Shown here piece by piece: positions 1 through 10,993 of a stretch of DNA of 51,834 nucleotides (the first letter of the stretch is position 1; every line of letters starts with the position of its first letter). The DNA lies in the NCBI GenBank assembly GCA_944358325.1, contig CALVQV010000004.1:1-51834 (forward strand). The letters run 5' to 3'. The DNA is from an uncultured Bacilli bacterium (GTDB taxonomy: Bacteria > Bacillota_I > Bacilli_A > RF39 > UBA660). The notes under the pieces are model-generated. The model saw only the letters and a list, made by a program, of their open reading frames with translations. It was not told the DNA's origin and made no database searches. A program made the position numbers and the translations under genes.

Positions 1-20
1 GAAGGAATATGATAATATAC

Positions 21-60
21 TAGTCAGTATTAATTACAAAATCTCTCTTGTAACTGACTA
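21..60. promoter_or_regulatory. Imperfect hairpin just upstream of thyX
   Basis: TTACAA (34-39) pairs with TTGTAA (48-53), and TAGTCAG (21-27) pairs with CTGACTA (54-60), with six unpaired bases on the 5' side. It lies 21 bases before the thyX start. It could be a 5'-UTR structure or an operator. It is not followed by a T-run, so a terminator is unlikely. Its role is unknown. Confidence 0.35.
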
Positions 61-81
61 TATATATCATACAAGGTATTT

Positions 82-867
82 ATGGAAATAAAAGAAGTTA
101 GACCAAAAGCAAAGTTGATTGCTTATACTAATACGATTGATAATCGTGGACCAGAGGCAGTAGTGGCTGCTGCTGCAAAATTATGTTATTCTAAGACTGA
201 TGCCGCAACTCTTTTAGAAAATGCAACCGCTTCTAAAGATGCATCATTTATTAAGCGTTTGAGTGATTTAGGACATGAAAGTCCTCTAGAACATGCATCT
301 TTTACTTTTGCTATCGAAGGAATAAGTAGGAGTTGTTCGCACCAATTGGTGAGACATCGTATTGCTTCGTACAGTCAACAATCACAACGTTATGTAGATT
401 TGGAAGATACTTTTAAGGTAATTGTTCCGAAAGAAATTAAAGATAATTTTGAGGCTTATCAAATATTTATGTCTTCTGTTAAAAAAGATCTTGAAGATTA
501 TGTAGCAATTCGTGATAGTTTAGTAGAAAGTTATAATAAAGAAAATGATGAAAATAAGAAGGCAAATTTAAAAAAAGCTTTGGAAAATGCTCGTAGTGTT
601 TTACCAAATGCCTGTGAAACTAAAATAGTTGTTACTATGAATGCCCGTAGTTTATTAAATTTCTTTAAACATAGATGTTGTAATCGTGCTCAAGATGAAA
701 TTCGAGAATTGGCTACTATTATGTTAGATGAAGTGTTAGAAGTCGCACCTGAGTTATTTAGTCATGCAGGAGCACCTTGTGTTTATGGTTCTTGCCCAGA
801 AGGTGTTATGTCCTGTGGCGTAAAGCAACAACCTCGTCCAAAGCAATTGATAAAGAAAAAGGGGTAA
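82..867 (+). CDS. thyX: FAD-dependent thymidylate synthase ThyX
   Basis: ThyX makes dTMP from dUMP using methylene-tetrahydrofolate, NADPH and FAD, in the cytosol. The family signature RHR-X7-S is seen at residues 91-101 (RHRIASYSQQSQR), followed by the usual helical region and a C-terminal Cys-rich stretch around CVYGSCPEGVMSCG. The length, 261 residues, is normal. The ATG at 82 has a weak AAGG six bases upstream. The gene sits four bases before tmk, so dTMP synthesis and phosphorylation are co-transcribed. No thyA is seen in the window. Confidence 0.95.
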   Translation: MEIKEVRPKAKLIAYTNTIDNRGPEAVVAAAAKLCYSKTDAATLLENATASKDASFIKRLSDLGHESPLEHASFTFAIEGISRSCSHQLVRHRIASYSQQSQRYVDLEDTFKVIVPKEIKDNFEAYQIFMSSVKKDLEDYVAIRDSLVESYNKENDENKKANLKKALENARSVLPNACETKIVVTMNARSLLNFFKHRCCNRAQDEIRELATIMLDEVLEVAPELFSHAGAPCVYGSCPEGVMSCGVKQQPRPKQLIKKKG

Positions 868-871
868 TAAT

Positions 872-1549
872 ATGAGAGGAAAGTTAATTGTTATTGAAGG
901 AACTGATTGTTCTGGAAAGGAAACACAAAGTAATTTATTATTAGAAAAATTAACTAAAAATAATATTGCTGTTGCTAAAAAAAGTTTTCCTATGTATGAA
1001 ACACCAACTGGTAAAATTGTTGGTGGACCTTATTTAGGAAAGGAATATATATGTGATGGTTGGTTTAAAGAAGGAGCTATTAATGTTGAACCTAAGGTTG
1101 CTGCCTTATATTATGCTGCTGATCGTAGATATAATTTACCTAAGATTAAAGAGTTATTAGATAGTGGCGTTAATCTTATTTTGGATCGTTATGTTTATTC
1201 TAATATGGCTCATCAAGGTGGCAAGATATATGATACTAATGAACGTATGAATATGTATGCTTGGTTAGATATTTTAGAATTTAAATTATTAGAATTGCCT
1301 AAACCCGATATAGCTATTTTTCTTCATATGCCTTATGAACAAGCTATGATCTTAAAAAAAGATCGAATTGAAAGTGCAGATCAGCATGAACAAAGTGAAG
1401 AACATTTAAAACATGCTGAAAAAGCTTATATAGAACTTGCTCAAACTTATAAATGGAAGACTATAGAGTGTGTTAATGAGGGTAATATAAAGAGTAAAGA
1501 AGATATTAGTAATGAAGTTTATGATTATGTTATGTCCATGTTAAAATAA
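872..1549 (+). CDS. tmk: Thymidylate kinase
   Basis: This enzyme phosphorylates dTMP to dTDP. The P-loop reads GTDCSGKE (residues 10-17), a variant in which the usual Thr/Ser after Lys is Glu followed by Thr. The DRY motif of the family is at 105-107 (LDRYVYSN). The 225-residue length fits the family. The start ATG lies just after thyX, with GGGGTAATAAT as leader. The neighbouring thyX supports the dTMP substrate. Another NMP kinase is possible but less likely. Confidence 0.9.
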   Translation: MRGKLIVIEGTDCSGKETQSNLLLEKLTKNNIAVAKKSFPMYETPTGKIVGGPYLGKEYICDGWFKEGAINVEPKVAALYYAADRRYNLPKIKELLDSGVNLILDRYVYSNMAHQGGKIYDTNERMNMYAWLDILEFKLLELPKPDIAIFLHMPYEQAMILKKDRIESADQHEQSEEHLKHAEKAYIELAQTYKWKTIECVNEGNIKSKEDISNEVYDYVMSMLK

Positions 1550-1612
1550 TGGACTTTTTCTTGTAAATATAGTCTATTTTTGTTAAAATTATAGTTAGAA
1601 ATAGGTGGTTTT

Positions 1613-2119
1613 ATGGACTTTAGAGAATTGAATGAGTTTTTAAAAGATACTTTTAAATATTTGTTAGTTATTGTTGGTGTTTTTTTAGTTGTTATGTTTG
1701 TTGTTACTTTTCAACAAGTTATGGGTCCTTCTATGGAACCAACTTTTTATGAAGGCGATGTGTTATTATTAGATAAATTGTCTTATCGCTTTTTTAAGCC
1801 TTCACGTAATGATATTGTTGTAATTGAAGAAGATTCTAAGAATATGATTAAACGTATTATTGGATTACCTGGAGAAACTATTTCATATAAAGATAATATT
1901 TTATATATTGATGGTGAAAGTTATAAAGAAACAACAATTAGTGTTGAAACTAGTGATTTTGGTCCTGTTACTTTAGGTAGTGATGAATATTTTGTCATGG
2001 GAGATAATCGAATTAATTCCATGGATAGTAGAGATTTTGGCCCAGTAGAAAAGAAACATATTGTTGGACGTGTTGCGATTAGGATATGGCCTTTTAATAA
2101 ATTTGGTCTTGTTCATTAG
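1613..2119 (+). CDS. lepB: Type I signal peptidase
   Basis: This membrane protease removes signal peptides from secreted proteins. One N-terminal membrane segment (about 16-34) is followed by the Ser nucleophile box GPSMEPT (Ser40) and the Lys general base in MIKRIIGLPGE (Lys80). The C-terminal GDNR-SxDSR box is at MGDNRINSMDSRDFGP. The 168-residue length is typical of Gram-positive SipS-like enzymes. A GGTGG ribosome site precedes the ATG. A short AT-rich gap separates it from tmk. Confidence 0.95.
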   Translation: MDFRELNEFLKDTFKYLLVIVGVFLVVMFVVTFQQVMGPSMEPTFYEGDVLLLDKLSYRFFKPSRNDIVVIEEDSKNMIKRIIGLPGETISYKDNILYIDGESYKETTISVETSDFGPVTLGSDEYFVMGDNRINSMDSRDFGPVEKKHIVGRVAIRIWPFNKFGLVH

Positions 2120-2136
2120 AAAAGGAGATGTAAATT

Positions 2137-2538
2137 ATGGCATATATTAAATATAAAGAGTTAACTAAATATTTTGATTTTAATGGTGAAATTGATATTG
2201 ATAATTTACCTAAATATGTTACAGATTATGTTGGTGAAAAGGAAAAAATTTTAGCAGCTTATAAAACGAGACGTGATAAAGGTATTTTTACGGATAAAAA
2301 AATGATTTTATTTGATTTAAAGCCGATTGGTTTTCAAAAAAAGATTCATATAATACCTTATTATTCTATTAGTACTGGAGCAGTTGTGTTTAATGCTAAT
2401 GGTGCGGAAATACAAGTTTCTTTAGATAGTGGTTATCAAATGCGTTTAAGGTTTACTCGCATGGGAGCACAAGAAAAGACACATCTACGTTTGTTATATA
2501 CACATATGATGGAAGAAAGTATGAAGAAATGGAAATAA
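2137..2538 (+). CDS. Small bacterial PH-domain protein
   Basis: This 133-residue soluble protein resembles YvbH-like bacterial pleckstrin-homology proteins. A short N-terminal helical part is followed by alternating beta strands with the run FTDKKMILFD-x-KPIGFQKKIHIIPYYSIS, then a C-terminal helix. No membrane segment or signal peptide is seen. A strong AAAGGAGATG ribosome site precedes the ATG. It follows lepB by 17 bases. The family has no settled biochemical role, and the call rests on the strand pattern. Confidence 0.6.
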   Translation: MAYIKYKELTKYFDFNGEIDIDNLPKYVTDYVGEKEKILAAYKTRRDKGIFTDKKMILFDLKPIGFQKKIHIIPYYSISTGAVVFNANGAEIQVSLDSGYQMRLRFTRMGAQEKTHLRLLYTHMMEESMKKWK

Positions 2539-2562
2539 CATTTCTTTTCTTTTTTTATTAAA

Positions 2563-2636
2563 TTAGCACTTTTTAGTTGACATTGCTAAAAAATAGGAAT
2601 ATACTTATATTAGCACTTAGAAAAATACAGTGCCAA
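2563..2636 (+). promoter_or_regulatory. hrcA promoter flanked by two CIRCE operators
   Basis: The promoter is TTGACA (2577-2582), a 17-bp spacer, and TATACT (2600-2605). A CIRCE-like inverted repeat TTAGCACTT-N9-CATTGCTAA (2563-2589) covers the -35. A second, TTAGCACTT-N9-CAGTGCCAA (2610-2636), covers the start site. Each right arm has two mismatches to the consensus GAGTGCTAA. CIRCE is the known binding site of HrcA, encoded immediately downstream. Confidence 0.9.
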
Positions 2637-2646
2637 GAGGTGATGT

Positions 2647-3642
2647 ATGATTAGTAAAAGACAAGAGGATTTACTTAAAGTTATAGTCGAAGATTATATT
2701 AAAACAGCTCGTCCTATTGGATCAAAGTCGATTTGTAAGAGATTAAATTGTTCTAGTGCGACTATCAGAAATGAAATGGCTGCTTTAGAAGATTTAGGTT
2801 TACTAGAAAAGACACATACTTCAAGTGGACGTATTCCTAGTGAAAAAGGTTATCGTTATTATGTTGATAATATTATGAAACCACGGGAATTAAGTGGAGA
2901 AGATATGTTAAAATTGCAAACTATTTTTAGAAATCAATCTTTGGTTTTAACAGATACCATTACTAAAAGTATGGAAATAGTAAGTGAGTTAACGAGTTAT
3001 GCTGCTGTTGTTTTAGGTAGTAGTTCTAGTGATAATCGTGTTAATCGCGTTGAAGCAGTACCACTTGATACTAATCATTTAATTGCTGTTATTATTACTG
3101 ATAAAGGTCATGTTGAACACAAAAATATGTTTATTGAAGATATGGTTTCTATTAATGAAATTAAGAAAACTGTTGATTTAATAAATAAATTAGTTGTTGG
3201 TACACCACTTGATGAGGTACCTTCTAAGTTAGAGTTTGAAATAAAACCAATTATTGCTAAATATGTTGAACAACATGAGGTTTTATATAATGCTTTTTAT
3301 AATGCGTTTAGTGATTTTTCTAATGAGGTAAATGCTAATATTAAACTTTCTGGTACAAGTAATATTTTGATGCAACCAGAGTTTGATGATACTGACAAAA
3401 TTAGAGAAATTATTTCTAAATTTGATAATAAGGAAATGATTAGTAATATTAAAGCTAGTGATGAAGGAATCAATATTTATATTGGTAGTGAAAATGAATT
3501 TGATGATGATGTGACTATTATTAAGACTAAATATAATATTGATGGTGAAGAAGGAACTATTGCTTTAATAGGCCCTAAACGTATGGAATATGATCGCGTT
3601 ATTTCCTTAATTGATTTTATTAAGAAAAATATTGAGAGGTGA
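2647..3642 (+). CDS. hrcA: Heat-inducible transcription repressor HrcA
   Basis: HrcA binds CIRCE elements and represses the groE and dnaK chaperone operons until heat shock titrates GroEL. The N-terminal winged helix (residues 1-75) includes SATIRNEMAALEDLGLLEKTHTSSGR, cut here as ATIRNEMAALEDLGLL and HTSSGRIPSEKGYRYY. The core and dimerisation parts follow, to 331 residues. The ribosome site AGAGGTG precedes the ATG. The upstream CIRCE pair implies autoregulation. The end overlaps the grpE leader. Confidence 0.97.
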   Translation: MISKRQEDLLKVIVEDYIKTARPIGSKSICKRLNCSSATIRNEMAALEDLGLLEKTHTSSGRIPSEKGYRYYVDNIMKPRELSGEDMLKLQTIFRNQSLVLTDTITKSMEIVSELTSYAAVVLGSSSSDNRVNRVEAVPLDTNHLIAVIITDKGHVEHKNMFIEDMVSINEIKKTVDLINKLVVGTPLDEVPSKLEFEIKPIIAKYVEQHEVLYNAFYNAFSDFSNEVNANIKLSGTSNILMQPEFDDTDKIREIISKFDNKEMISNIKASDEGINIYIGSENEFDDDVTIIKTKYNIDGEEGTIALIGPKRMEYDRVISLIDFIKKNIER

Positions 3643-3647
3643 CGATA

Positions 3648-6088
<2,441 letters not shown>

Positions 6089-6096
6089 TAACCATA

Positions 6097-6116
6097 ACCA
6101 AGCCTTAGGGCTTGGT
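6097..6116 (+). other. Intercistronic hairpin dnaK-pepF
   Basis: ACCAAGCC (6097-6104) pairs perfectly with GGCTTGGT (6109-6116) around a TTAG loop. No T-run follows, so this is more likely an mRNA-stabilising or processing hairpin that shapes dnaK versus downstream expression than a full terminator. Confidence 0.6.
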
Positions 6117-6137
6117 ATGTTGGTATAAGGAGAGAAC

Positions 6138-7940
6138 ATGGAAAAAGTTAAAGAACGTAGTGAAATATTAGAACAGGATAAATGGAAGATTGAAGATATT
6201 TTTGAAACACACGAAGACTTTTTAAATGCGATTAAAGAATGTAAAGAATTGTTAAAAGAATTAAAAAAGTACGAAGGTCACATTATGGATAGTAGTGCTT
6301 CTTTAGAATCTTTTTTAAGACTTGATACTAAAATAAGTATTTTAGTAGAAAAATTAAGTGGTTATACATCTAACCGCGAAAATACTGATTTAATAAATGA
6401 AGAATATAAAATAGATAGTAATTTAGTTTCTGATTTATTTGATTATATTAATGCTGAATTTGCTTTTATTACTCCTGAAGAATTAGAAGCGGGAGAAGCA
6501 AAAGTTATGTCATTATTAACTAATGCTTATTTAAAAACTTATGAAAAAGAATTTAAAGATTTATTTAAAAGACAAAAACATATTTTATCTAAACATGATG
6601 AAGAATTACTTGCTAAAGTAAATCCAGCTTTTACAAGTAATAATGATGTTATGAGTATTTTTAAAGATGGTGAATTGCGTTTTCCTAAAATTAAAGATGA
6701 AGATGGTAATTTAGTAGAATTAACACTTAATAATTATTCTAATTTTGCTTTATCTAAAAATAGAGAAGTTAGAAAAAGTGCTTATTTAGCTCGTGAAGAA
6801 GTCTTGAGTAAATATAAAAATACTTTTACTGAATTATTAAAAAGAGAATTAAAATCTAATATTGCGATAGCTAAAGTACGTAATTATAAAAATGTTTTAG
6901 CAAGTGCGATGTTTAGTGATGATTTGGATGAAAGTATTTATTACAATTTAATTGATACTGTTAACGCTAATTTAAGTGTTTTGCATGATTATGAGTTAAT
7001 GCGTAAAAAGATTTTAAAACTTGATGATTATAGTAATTATGATATGAGTGTCAGTTTAAATGAAACTAAAGATACTAAGTATAGTTTTTCAGAAGCTAAA
7101 GATTTAGTTATGAAGGCTTTAAGTATTTTAGGAGATACTTATATTAAAGATTTAGAAAAAGCATTTAAAGATAGATGGATCGATAAATATTCTAATCGTA
7201 ATAAAATATCAGGTGCTTATGCGACAACTGGTATTTATAGTGTGCATCCTTATGTTCTTTTAAATTATCAAGGACACTTGGATGATGTATCAACACTTGC
7301 TCATGAATTAGGTCATGCTATGCATACTTTTTATTCAATGTCTAATCAACCATATCAATATGCTGATTATTCTATTTTTATTGCGGAAGTAGCAAGCACT
7401 ACTAATGAATTATTATTAAATAATTATATTTTAAATACTAGTGAAGATAAAGAATTAAAATTAAGCATTTTAAATCAAATGTTAGATTTAATTGATGGTA
7501 CTTTATTTAGACAAACAATGTTTGCAGAATTTGAAGATTTCTTATATAAGACATTAGAAAGTGAAAAACCATTTACATCAGAAATTTTAGGTAATAAGTT
7601 TTATGAGTTACAAAAGAAGTATAATGGTAAACATGTTAATACTTTAGAAATTGGTAAAAATGATTGGAGTCGTGTTGATCACTTCTATTATGTTTATTAT
7701 GTTTATAAGTATGCGACTAGTATTTGTGCTTCTCTAGCTATTGCGAAAAAGATTTTAGCAGGTGATATTAAAGCACGTGATAATTATTTAAACTTCCTAA
7801 AGCTTGGTAGTAGTGTAAGTCCACTTGAAGCCTTAAAAGTTGCAGGTGTTGATCTAAGTGATAAAGAAGTTATTAATGATGCTATTTCTATGTTTAAATC
7901 TTATTTAGATGAATATAAAAAACTAAAAGAAATTAATTAG
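6138..7940 (+). CDS. pepF: Oligoendopeptidase F (M3 family)
   Basis: This cytosolic zinc metallopeptidase cleaves short peptides. The catalytic motif HELGHAMH lies at about 389-396, with the downstream Glu ligand in YSIFIAEVASTTNE. The length of 600 residues is normal. AAGGAGAGAAC precedes the ATG. The gene lies between dnaK and dnaJ, which are usually adjacent; 14 bases separate it from dnaJ, so it is probably part of the heat-shock transcript and may help degrade peptides released from misfolded proteins (inference). Confidence 0.95.
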   Translation: MEKVKERSEILEQDKWKIEDIFETHEDFLNAIKECKELLKELKKYEGHIMDSSASLESFLRLDTKISILVEKLSGYTSNRENTDLINEEYKIDSNLVSDLFDYINAEFAFITPEELEAGEAKVMSLLTNAYLKTYEKEFKDLFKRQKHILSKHDEELLAKVNPAFTSNNDVMSIFKDGELRFPKIKDEDGNLVELTLNNYSNFALSKNREVRKSAYLAREEVLSKYKNTFTELLKRELKSNIAIAKVRNYKNVLASAMFSDDLDESIYYNLIDTVNANLSVLHDYELMRKKILKLDDYSNYDMSVSLNETKDTKYSFSEAKDLVMKALSILGDTYIKDLEKAFKDRWIDKYSNRNKISGAYATTGIYSVHPYVLLNYQGHLDDVSTLAHELGHAMHTFYSMSNQPYQYADYSIFIAEVASTTNELLLNNYILNTSEDKELKLSILNQMLDLIDGTLFRQTMFAEFEDFLYKTLESEKPFTSEILGNKFYELQKKYNGKHVNTLEIGKNDWSRVDHFYYVYYVYKYATSICASLAIAKKILAGDIKARDNYLNFLKLGSSVSPLEALKVAGVDLSDKEVINDAISMFKSYLDEYKKLKEIN

Positions 7941-7954
7941 GATAGAGGTGTAGT

Positions 7955-9055
7955 ATGAATAAACGTGATTATTATGAAGTCTTAGGTGTTAGTAAAACGG
8001 CATCTGATGCTGAAATTAAAAGTGCGTTTCGTAAACTTGCTAAGAAATATCATCCAGATGTTTCTAAAGAAGAAAATGCAGCTGAAAAGTTTAAAGAATG
8101 TCAAGAAGCTTATGCTGTTTTAAGTGATCCACAAAAGCGTAAACAATACGATCAATTTGGTCATTCAGCATTTAGTGGTAATGGTGCTGGAGGTGCTGCT
8201 GGGTTTGATTTTAGTGACTTTGATTTCAGTGATATTTTTGGTGATATTTTTGGCGGTGGTTTTTGTTTTAATACAGGACGTAGTTCTAATAGAACACATC
8301 GTGGTAATGATAGAGTTATTCGTGTTGAGCTTGATTTCATGGAAGCTGTTATGGGAACTACAGTACCACTTGATCTAGATATATATGAAACATGTGGTGA
8401 TTGTGATGGTATGGGTGGTCATGGTGAAAAAACATGTCCAAACTGTCATGGCAGTGGTTATGTAGCTCGTAATCAAGCAACGATTTTTGGATCATTCATG
8501 ACTAAGACAACATGCCCTACTTGTCATGGCCGTGGCGTAAGCTTTAGTAGAACTTGTTCAACATGTAAAGGTCAAGGTAAAGTTAAAAAGCATAAAACAT
8601 TAGAAGTTAAAGTTCCTGCTGGTGTTGATACTGGTAATCAATTACGTATGGGTGGTAAAGGGGAAGCTGGTGTTAATGGTGGACCTAATGGTGATTTATA
8701 TATCGAATTTATCGTAAAAAAACATCCTTTATTTGTCCGTGATGGCAATGATATTTATGTCCGTGTTCCAATTTCAATTACGGAAGCTATTTTAGGCGCT
8801 AAAGTTGAAGTTCCAACTATTTATGGTAATGTTGTTTTAACTGTTCCAGAAGGAACACAAAACAATGATAAACAACGCTTAAAAGGTAAAGGTGTTACAG
8901 ATATAAATTCTAATAAAAAAGGTGATATGTATGTTATTTTTAATGTCTTAATGCCTACTAAATTAAGTAAAGATCAAAAACGTTTGTTTAAAGAATTAGA
9001 TGATACTAATTTAAAAAATCATGATGATTTTAAAAAATTTAATCGTTATCTATAA
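7955..9055 (+). CDS. dnaJ: Chaperone DnaJ (Hsp40, type I)
   Basis: DnaJ stimulates DnaK ATPase and delivers substrates. The J domain carries HPD at 33-35, followed by a Gly/Phe-rich segment rich in DFSD and FGG. Four CxxCxGxG zinc repeats follow ([32 protein letters not shown]), then the C-terminal substrate domains. The 366 residues are typical. The ribosome site GATAGAGGTG precedes the ATG. It is the last gene of the CIRCE operon and is followed by an intrinsic terminator. Confidence 0.99.
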   Translation: MNKRDYYEVLGVSKTASDAEIKSAFRKLAKKYHPDVSKEENAAEKFKECQEAYAVLSDPQKRKQYDQFGHSAFSGNGAGGAAGFDFSDFDFSDIFGDIFGGGFCFNTGRSSNRTHRGNDRVIRVELDFMEAVMGTTVPLDLDIYETCGDCDGMGGHGEKTCPNCHGSGYVARNQATIFGSFMTKTTCPTCHGRGVSFSRTCSTCKGQGKVKKHKTLEVKVPAGVDTGNQLRMGGKGEAGVNGGPNGDLYIEFIVKKHPLFVRDGNDIYVRVPISITEAILGAKVEVPTIYGNVVLTVPEGTQNNDKQRLKGKGVTDINSNKKGDMYVIFNVLMPTKLSKDQKRLFKELDDTNLKNHDDFKKFNRYL

Positions 9056-9077
9056 AACTCATTTTATGAGTTTTTTT
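9055..9077 (+). terminator. Rho-independent terminator after dnaJ
   Basis: AAACTCAT (9055-9062) pairs with ATGAGTTT (9066-9073) around a TTT loop and is followed by a T-run. It closes the heat-shock operon. Confidence 0.9.
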
Positions 9078-9099
9078 CTTTGTAAAGTCCATACTAATA

Positions 9100-9130
9100 T
9101 TGTTAGAAAAAACTAAAAAAATGTTATAAT
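9100..9130 (+). promoter_or_regulatory. Promoter of the deacetylase gene
   Basis: An extended -10 TGTTATAAT (TATAAT 9125-9130) lies 18 bases before the ATG. A poor -35 candidate, TTGTTA, sits at 9100-9105 with a 19-bp spacer. The TGnTATAAT form recurs before several genes of this window. Confidence 0.65.
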
Positions 9131-9147
9131 AATTAAAGAGGTATAGT

Positions 9148-10545
9148 ATGAAGAAGTATGTTATAGGAAAAATGTTGTTAACTTTTGTCTTAGTTTTTAT
9201 TTTTACATATTTAGTAAATTTACCAAAAATAGTTTTAAATGGTGATTCTTTTGTTGTATTAGAATATGGTGAAGATTACAAAGAACAAGGAGCTTATTTG
9301 AGTAAATTTGGTCAAAATTTAAGTGATAATATGCTTATTACATCTAATTTAAATGTTGATAAATTGGGAATATATGAGATTATTTATAAATATAAGTTGA
9401 GTTTTTTAACATTGACTAAAAAAAGAATAGTGGAAGTAGTAGATAATGAAAAACCGGTTATTACTTTAACAGGTGATAATGTTTTAGGTGTTTGTCCAAA
9501 TACTCCTTATGTTGAAGAAGGATTTCAAGCAATCGATAATTATGATGGTGATATTACAGATAAAGTTATTAGAACAGAAGAAGATCATGTTGTTATTTAT
9601 ACCGTAACTGACAGTAGTGGCAATACCGAAAGTGTTTCTAGACAAGTAAATGAAGTAGATGTTGATAATCCTATTCTTACATTAAGTGGTAGTGAAATAG
9701 TTTATTTAGTAGTTGGTTCAAAATATGAAGAATTAGGGTATACAGCAACTGATAATTGTGATGGTGATTTAACTAGTAAAGTAGTTGTTACTAGTAATAT
9801 TGACACAAGTAAAAAAGGTGATTATGAAGTAAAATATGAAGTTACTGATAGTAGTGGTAATAAAGTAGAAAAAATAAGAAAAGTATCAGTTTATGCTAAA
9901 CCTAATACCAATATGAATGGTGGAGCATCTGGTGTTATTTATCTTACTTTTGATGATGGGCCTAGTAGTTATACAAATAAAATTTTAGATATTTTAAAGA
10001 AATATGATGTTAAAGCAACTTTCTTTGTTACTAATAAAGGAAGTGACTCTATTTTATTAAGAGAATATCAAGAAGGTCATACTATAGGATTACATACAAG
10101 TAGTCATAATTATAGTTATGTCTATAGTAGCATTGATAATTATTTTAATGATTTATATGCAGTTAGTAATCGTGTTAAAAGAGTTACTGGTTATGATTCT
10201 AAAATTATTCGTTTCCCTGGTGGTAGTTCTAATACCGTTAGTAAAAAATATAGTGTTGGAATTATGACGGCTTTAACAAATGAAGTGTTAAGTAGAGGAT
10301 ATAAATATTACGATTGGAATATATCCAGTGGAGATGCCGGTGGAACAACTAGTGCAACAGGCGTTTATAATAATACAATTAGAAGTTTAAGTAAAAGTAG
10401 ACCAAATATGGTTTTAATGCATGATACAAAAAGTTATACAGCAAATGCAATAGAGTCTATTATTGTTTATGGTTTAAATAATGGTTATCGTTTTGAGGCT
10501 ATCAATGAGAATACAACGATGATAACACACAAAGTAAATAATTAA
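9148..10545 (+). CDS. Membrane-anchored polysaccharide deacetylase with Ig-like repeats
   Basis: An N-terminal membrane anchor (about 8-25) leads into three DUF5011-like Ig modules (about 33-90, 95-165 and 168-250; the last two share the xDNxDGDxT and YxVTDSSGN patterns). A NodB deacetylase domain fills about 262-455. Its motifs are TFDDGPS (metal-binding Asp pair), LHTSSHNY (the His pair), IRFPGG and VLMHDT. Such enzymes de-N-acetylate peptidoglycan or surface glycans outside the cell; the Ig modules probably act as wall spacers. The 465-residue gene is monocistronic. Confidence 0.9.
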   Translation: MKKYVIGKMLLTFVLVFIFTYLVNLPKIVLNGDSFVVLEYGEDYKEQGAYLSKFGQNLSDNMLITSNLNVDKLGIYEIIYKYKLSFLTLTKKRIVEVVDNEKPVITLTGDNVLGVCPNTPYVEEGFQAIDNYDGDITDKVIRTEEDHVVIYTVTDSSGNTESVSRQVNEVDVDNPILTLSGSEIVYLVVGSKYEELGYTATDNCDGDLTSKVVVTSNIDTSKKGDYEVKYEVTDSSGNKVEKIRKVSVYAKPNTNMNGGASGVIYLTFDDGPSSYTNKILDILKKYDVKATFFVTNKGSDSILLREYQEGHTIGLHTSSHNYSYVYSSIDNYFNDLYAVSNRVKRVTGYDSKIIRFPGGSSNTVSKKYSVGIMTALTNEVLSRGYKYYDWNISSGDAGGTTSATGVYNNTIRSLSKSRPNMVLMHDTKSYTANAIESIIVYGLNNGYRFEAINENTTMITHKVNN

Positions 10546-10558
10546 TAAATATATTATA

Positions 10559-10587
10559 TTGTCAAAAAAATAGTTTTATGATATTAT
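10559..10587 (+). promoter_or_regulatory. Promoter of the antisense RNA in the solitary module
   Basis: TTGTCA (10559-10564), a 17-bp spacer, and TATTAT (10582-10587) predict a start near 10594. It faces the peptide gene on the other strand. Confidence 0.65.
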
Positions 10588-10593
10588 GAATAT

Positions 10594-10706
10594 GTCAAGG
10601 AGACTTGCATAAAATAAAAAGGATACATTTGATTGTCGTAATCAGATGTAATCCCTAGAGATTGTGGCATCTGACTTCAACTTGCGTTGATTTCAGATGC
10701 CTTTTG
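10594..10706 (+). ncRNA. Predicted antisense RNA of the solitary module
   Basis: This RNA of about 113 nt has two stable hairpins. The first pairs GGATACATTTGATT (10621-10634) with the strand at 10640-10654. The second is a terminator: GGCATCTGA (10666-10674) with TCAGATGCC (10693-10701), an inner TCAAC/GTTGA stem, then TTTT. It ends at the stop codon of the minus-strand hydrophobic peptide. The peptide mRNA starts with almost the same hairpin (10823-10847), so the two RNAs can pair in trans. An attenuator or riboswitch for frr was considered, but frr has its own promoter 236 bases downstream of the terminator hairpin. Confidence 0.6.
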
Positions 10707-10784
10707 CTATTTTAAAAGTAATATAATTACTATTAAGAATAGGAGTAATATTATTATGAAAAGAGATATTTCTCTTTTTGTCAT
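10707..10784 (-). CDS. 25-residue hydrophobic peptide, type I toxin-like
   Basis: The peptide starts MTKREISLFI, continues as an uninterrupted Ile/Leu/Val/Phe stretch and ends in Lys. It resembles the four tandem peptides at 34.5-35.7 kb (MSKKDILISF and relatives) in length, charged MxKK/R head and single membrane helix. The ribosome site AAAGGTGG is half buried in a hairpin CCTTTCAT/ATGAAAGG (10796-10817), typical of toxins kept silent. The promoter (minus strand) is TTGTAT-N17-TATAAT at 10854-10882. A facing antisense RNA promoter lies at 10559. Toxicity is inferred, not shown. Confidence 0.6.
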   Translation of the reverse strand: MTKREISLFIIILLLFLIVIILLLK

Positions 10785-10853
10785 AAATATTACCACCTTT
10801 CATATAAAAATGAAAGGAAAAACATCTGATTTTTATCAAATATATCCGATAAA

Positions 10854-10882
10854 ATTATACTAAACGTTTGTTTGCGATACAA
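10854..10882 (-). promoter_or_regulatory. Promoter of the solitary hydrophobic peptide
   Basis: Read on the minus strand: TTGTAT (10882-10877), a 17-bp spacer, and TATAAT (10859-10854), with a predicted start near 10847. The 5' UTR holds the SD-masking hairpin at 10796-10817. Confidence 0.6.
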
Positions 10883-10941
10883 TATAATTTGTTAAAAAAT
10901 ATAATATTTTTTATAAGCATTAGTTATTAATGAATTAAATA

Positions 10942-10970
10942 TTGAATAATTTAAGGAGATATAATATAAT
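10942..10970 (+). promoter_or_regulatory. frr promoter
   Basis: TTGAAT (10942-10947), 17 bp, TATAAT (10965-10970), 24 bases before the frr start. Confidence 0.65.
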
Positions 10971-10993
10971 TATATTAGAAATGAGGAATTATT

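Noticed and set aside
10586-10615. Short leader peptide with tandem Arg codons before the hairpins at 10621.
   Set aside because: Its ATG overlaps the -10 box and lies upstream of the predicted RNA start, so it could not be translated from that RNA.
10594-10706. Riboswitch or attenuator for frr, with two competing hairpins before a terminator.
   Set aside because: frr has its own good promoter at 10942-10970. The RNA ends exactly at the stop of a minus-strand hydrophobic peptide with its own facing promoter. The toxin/antisense reading explains all parts.
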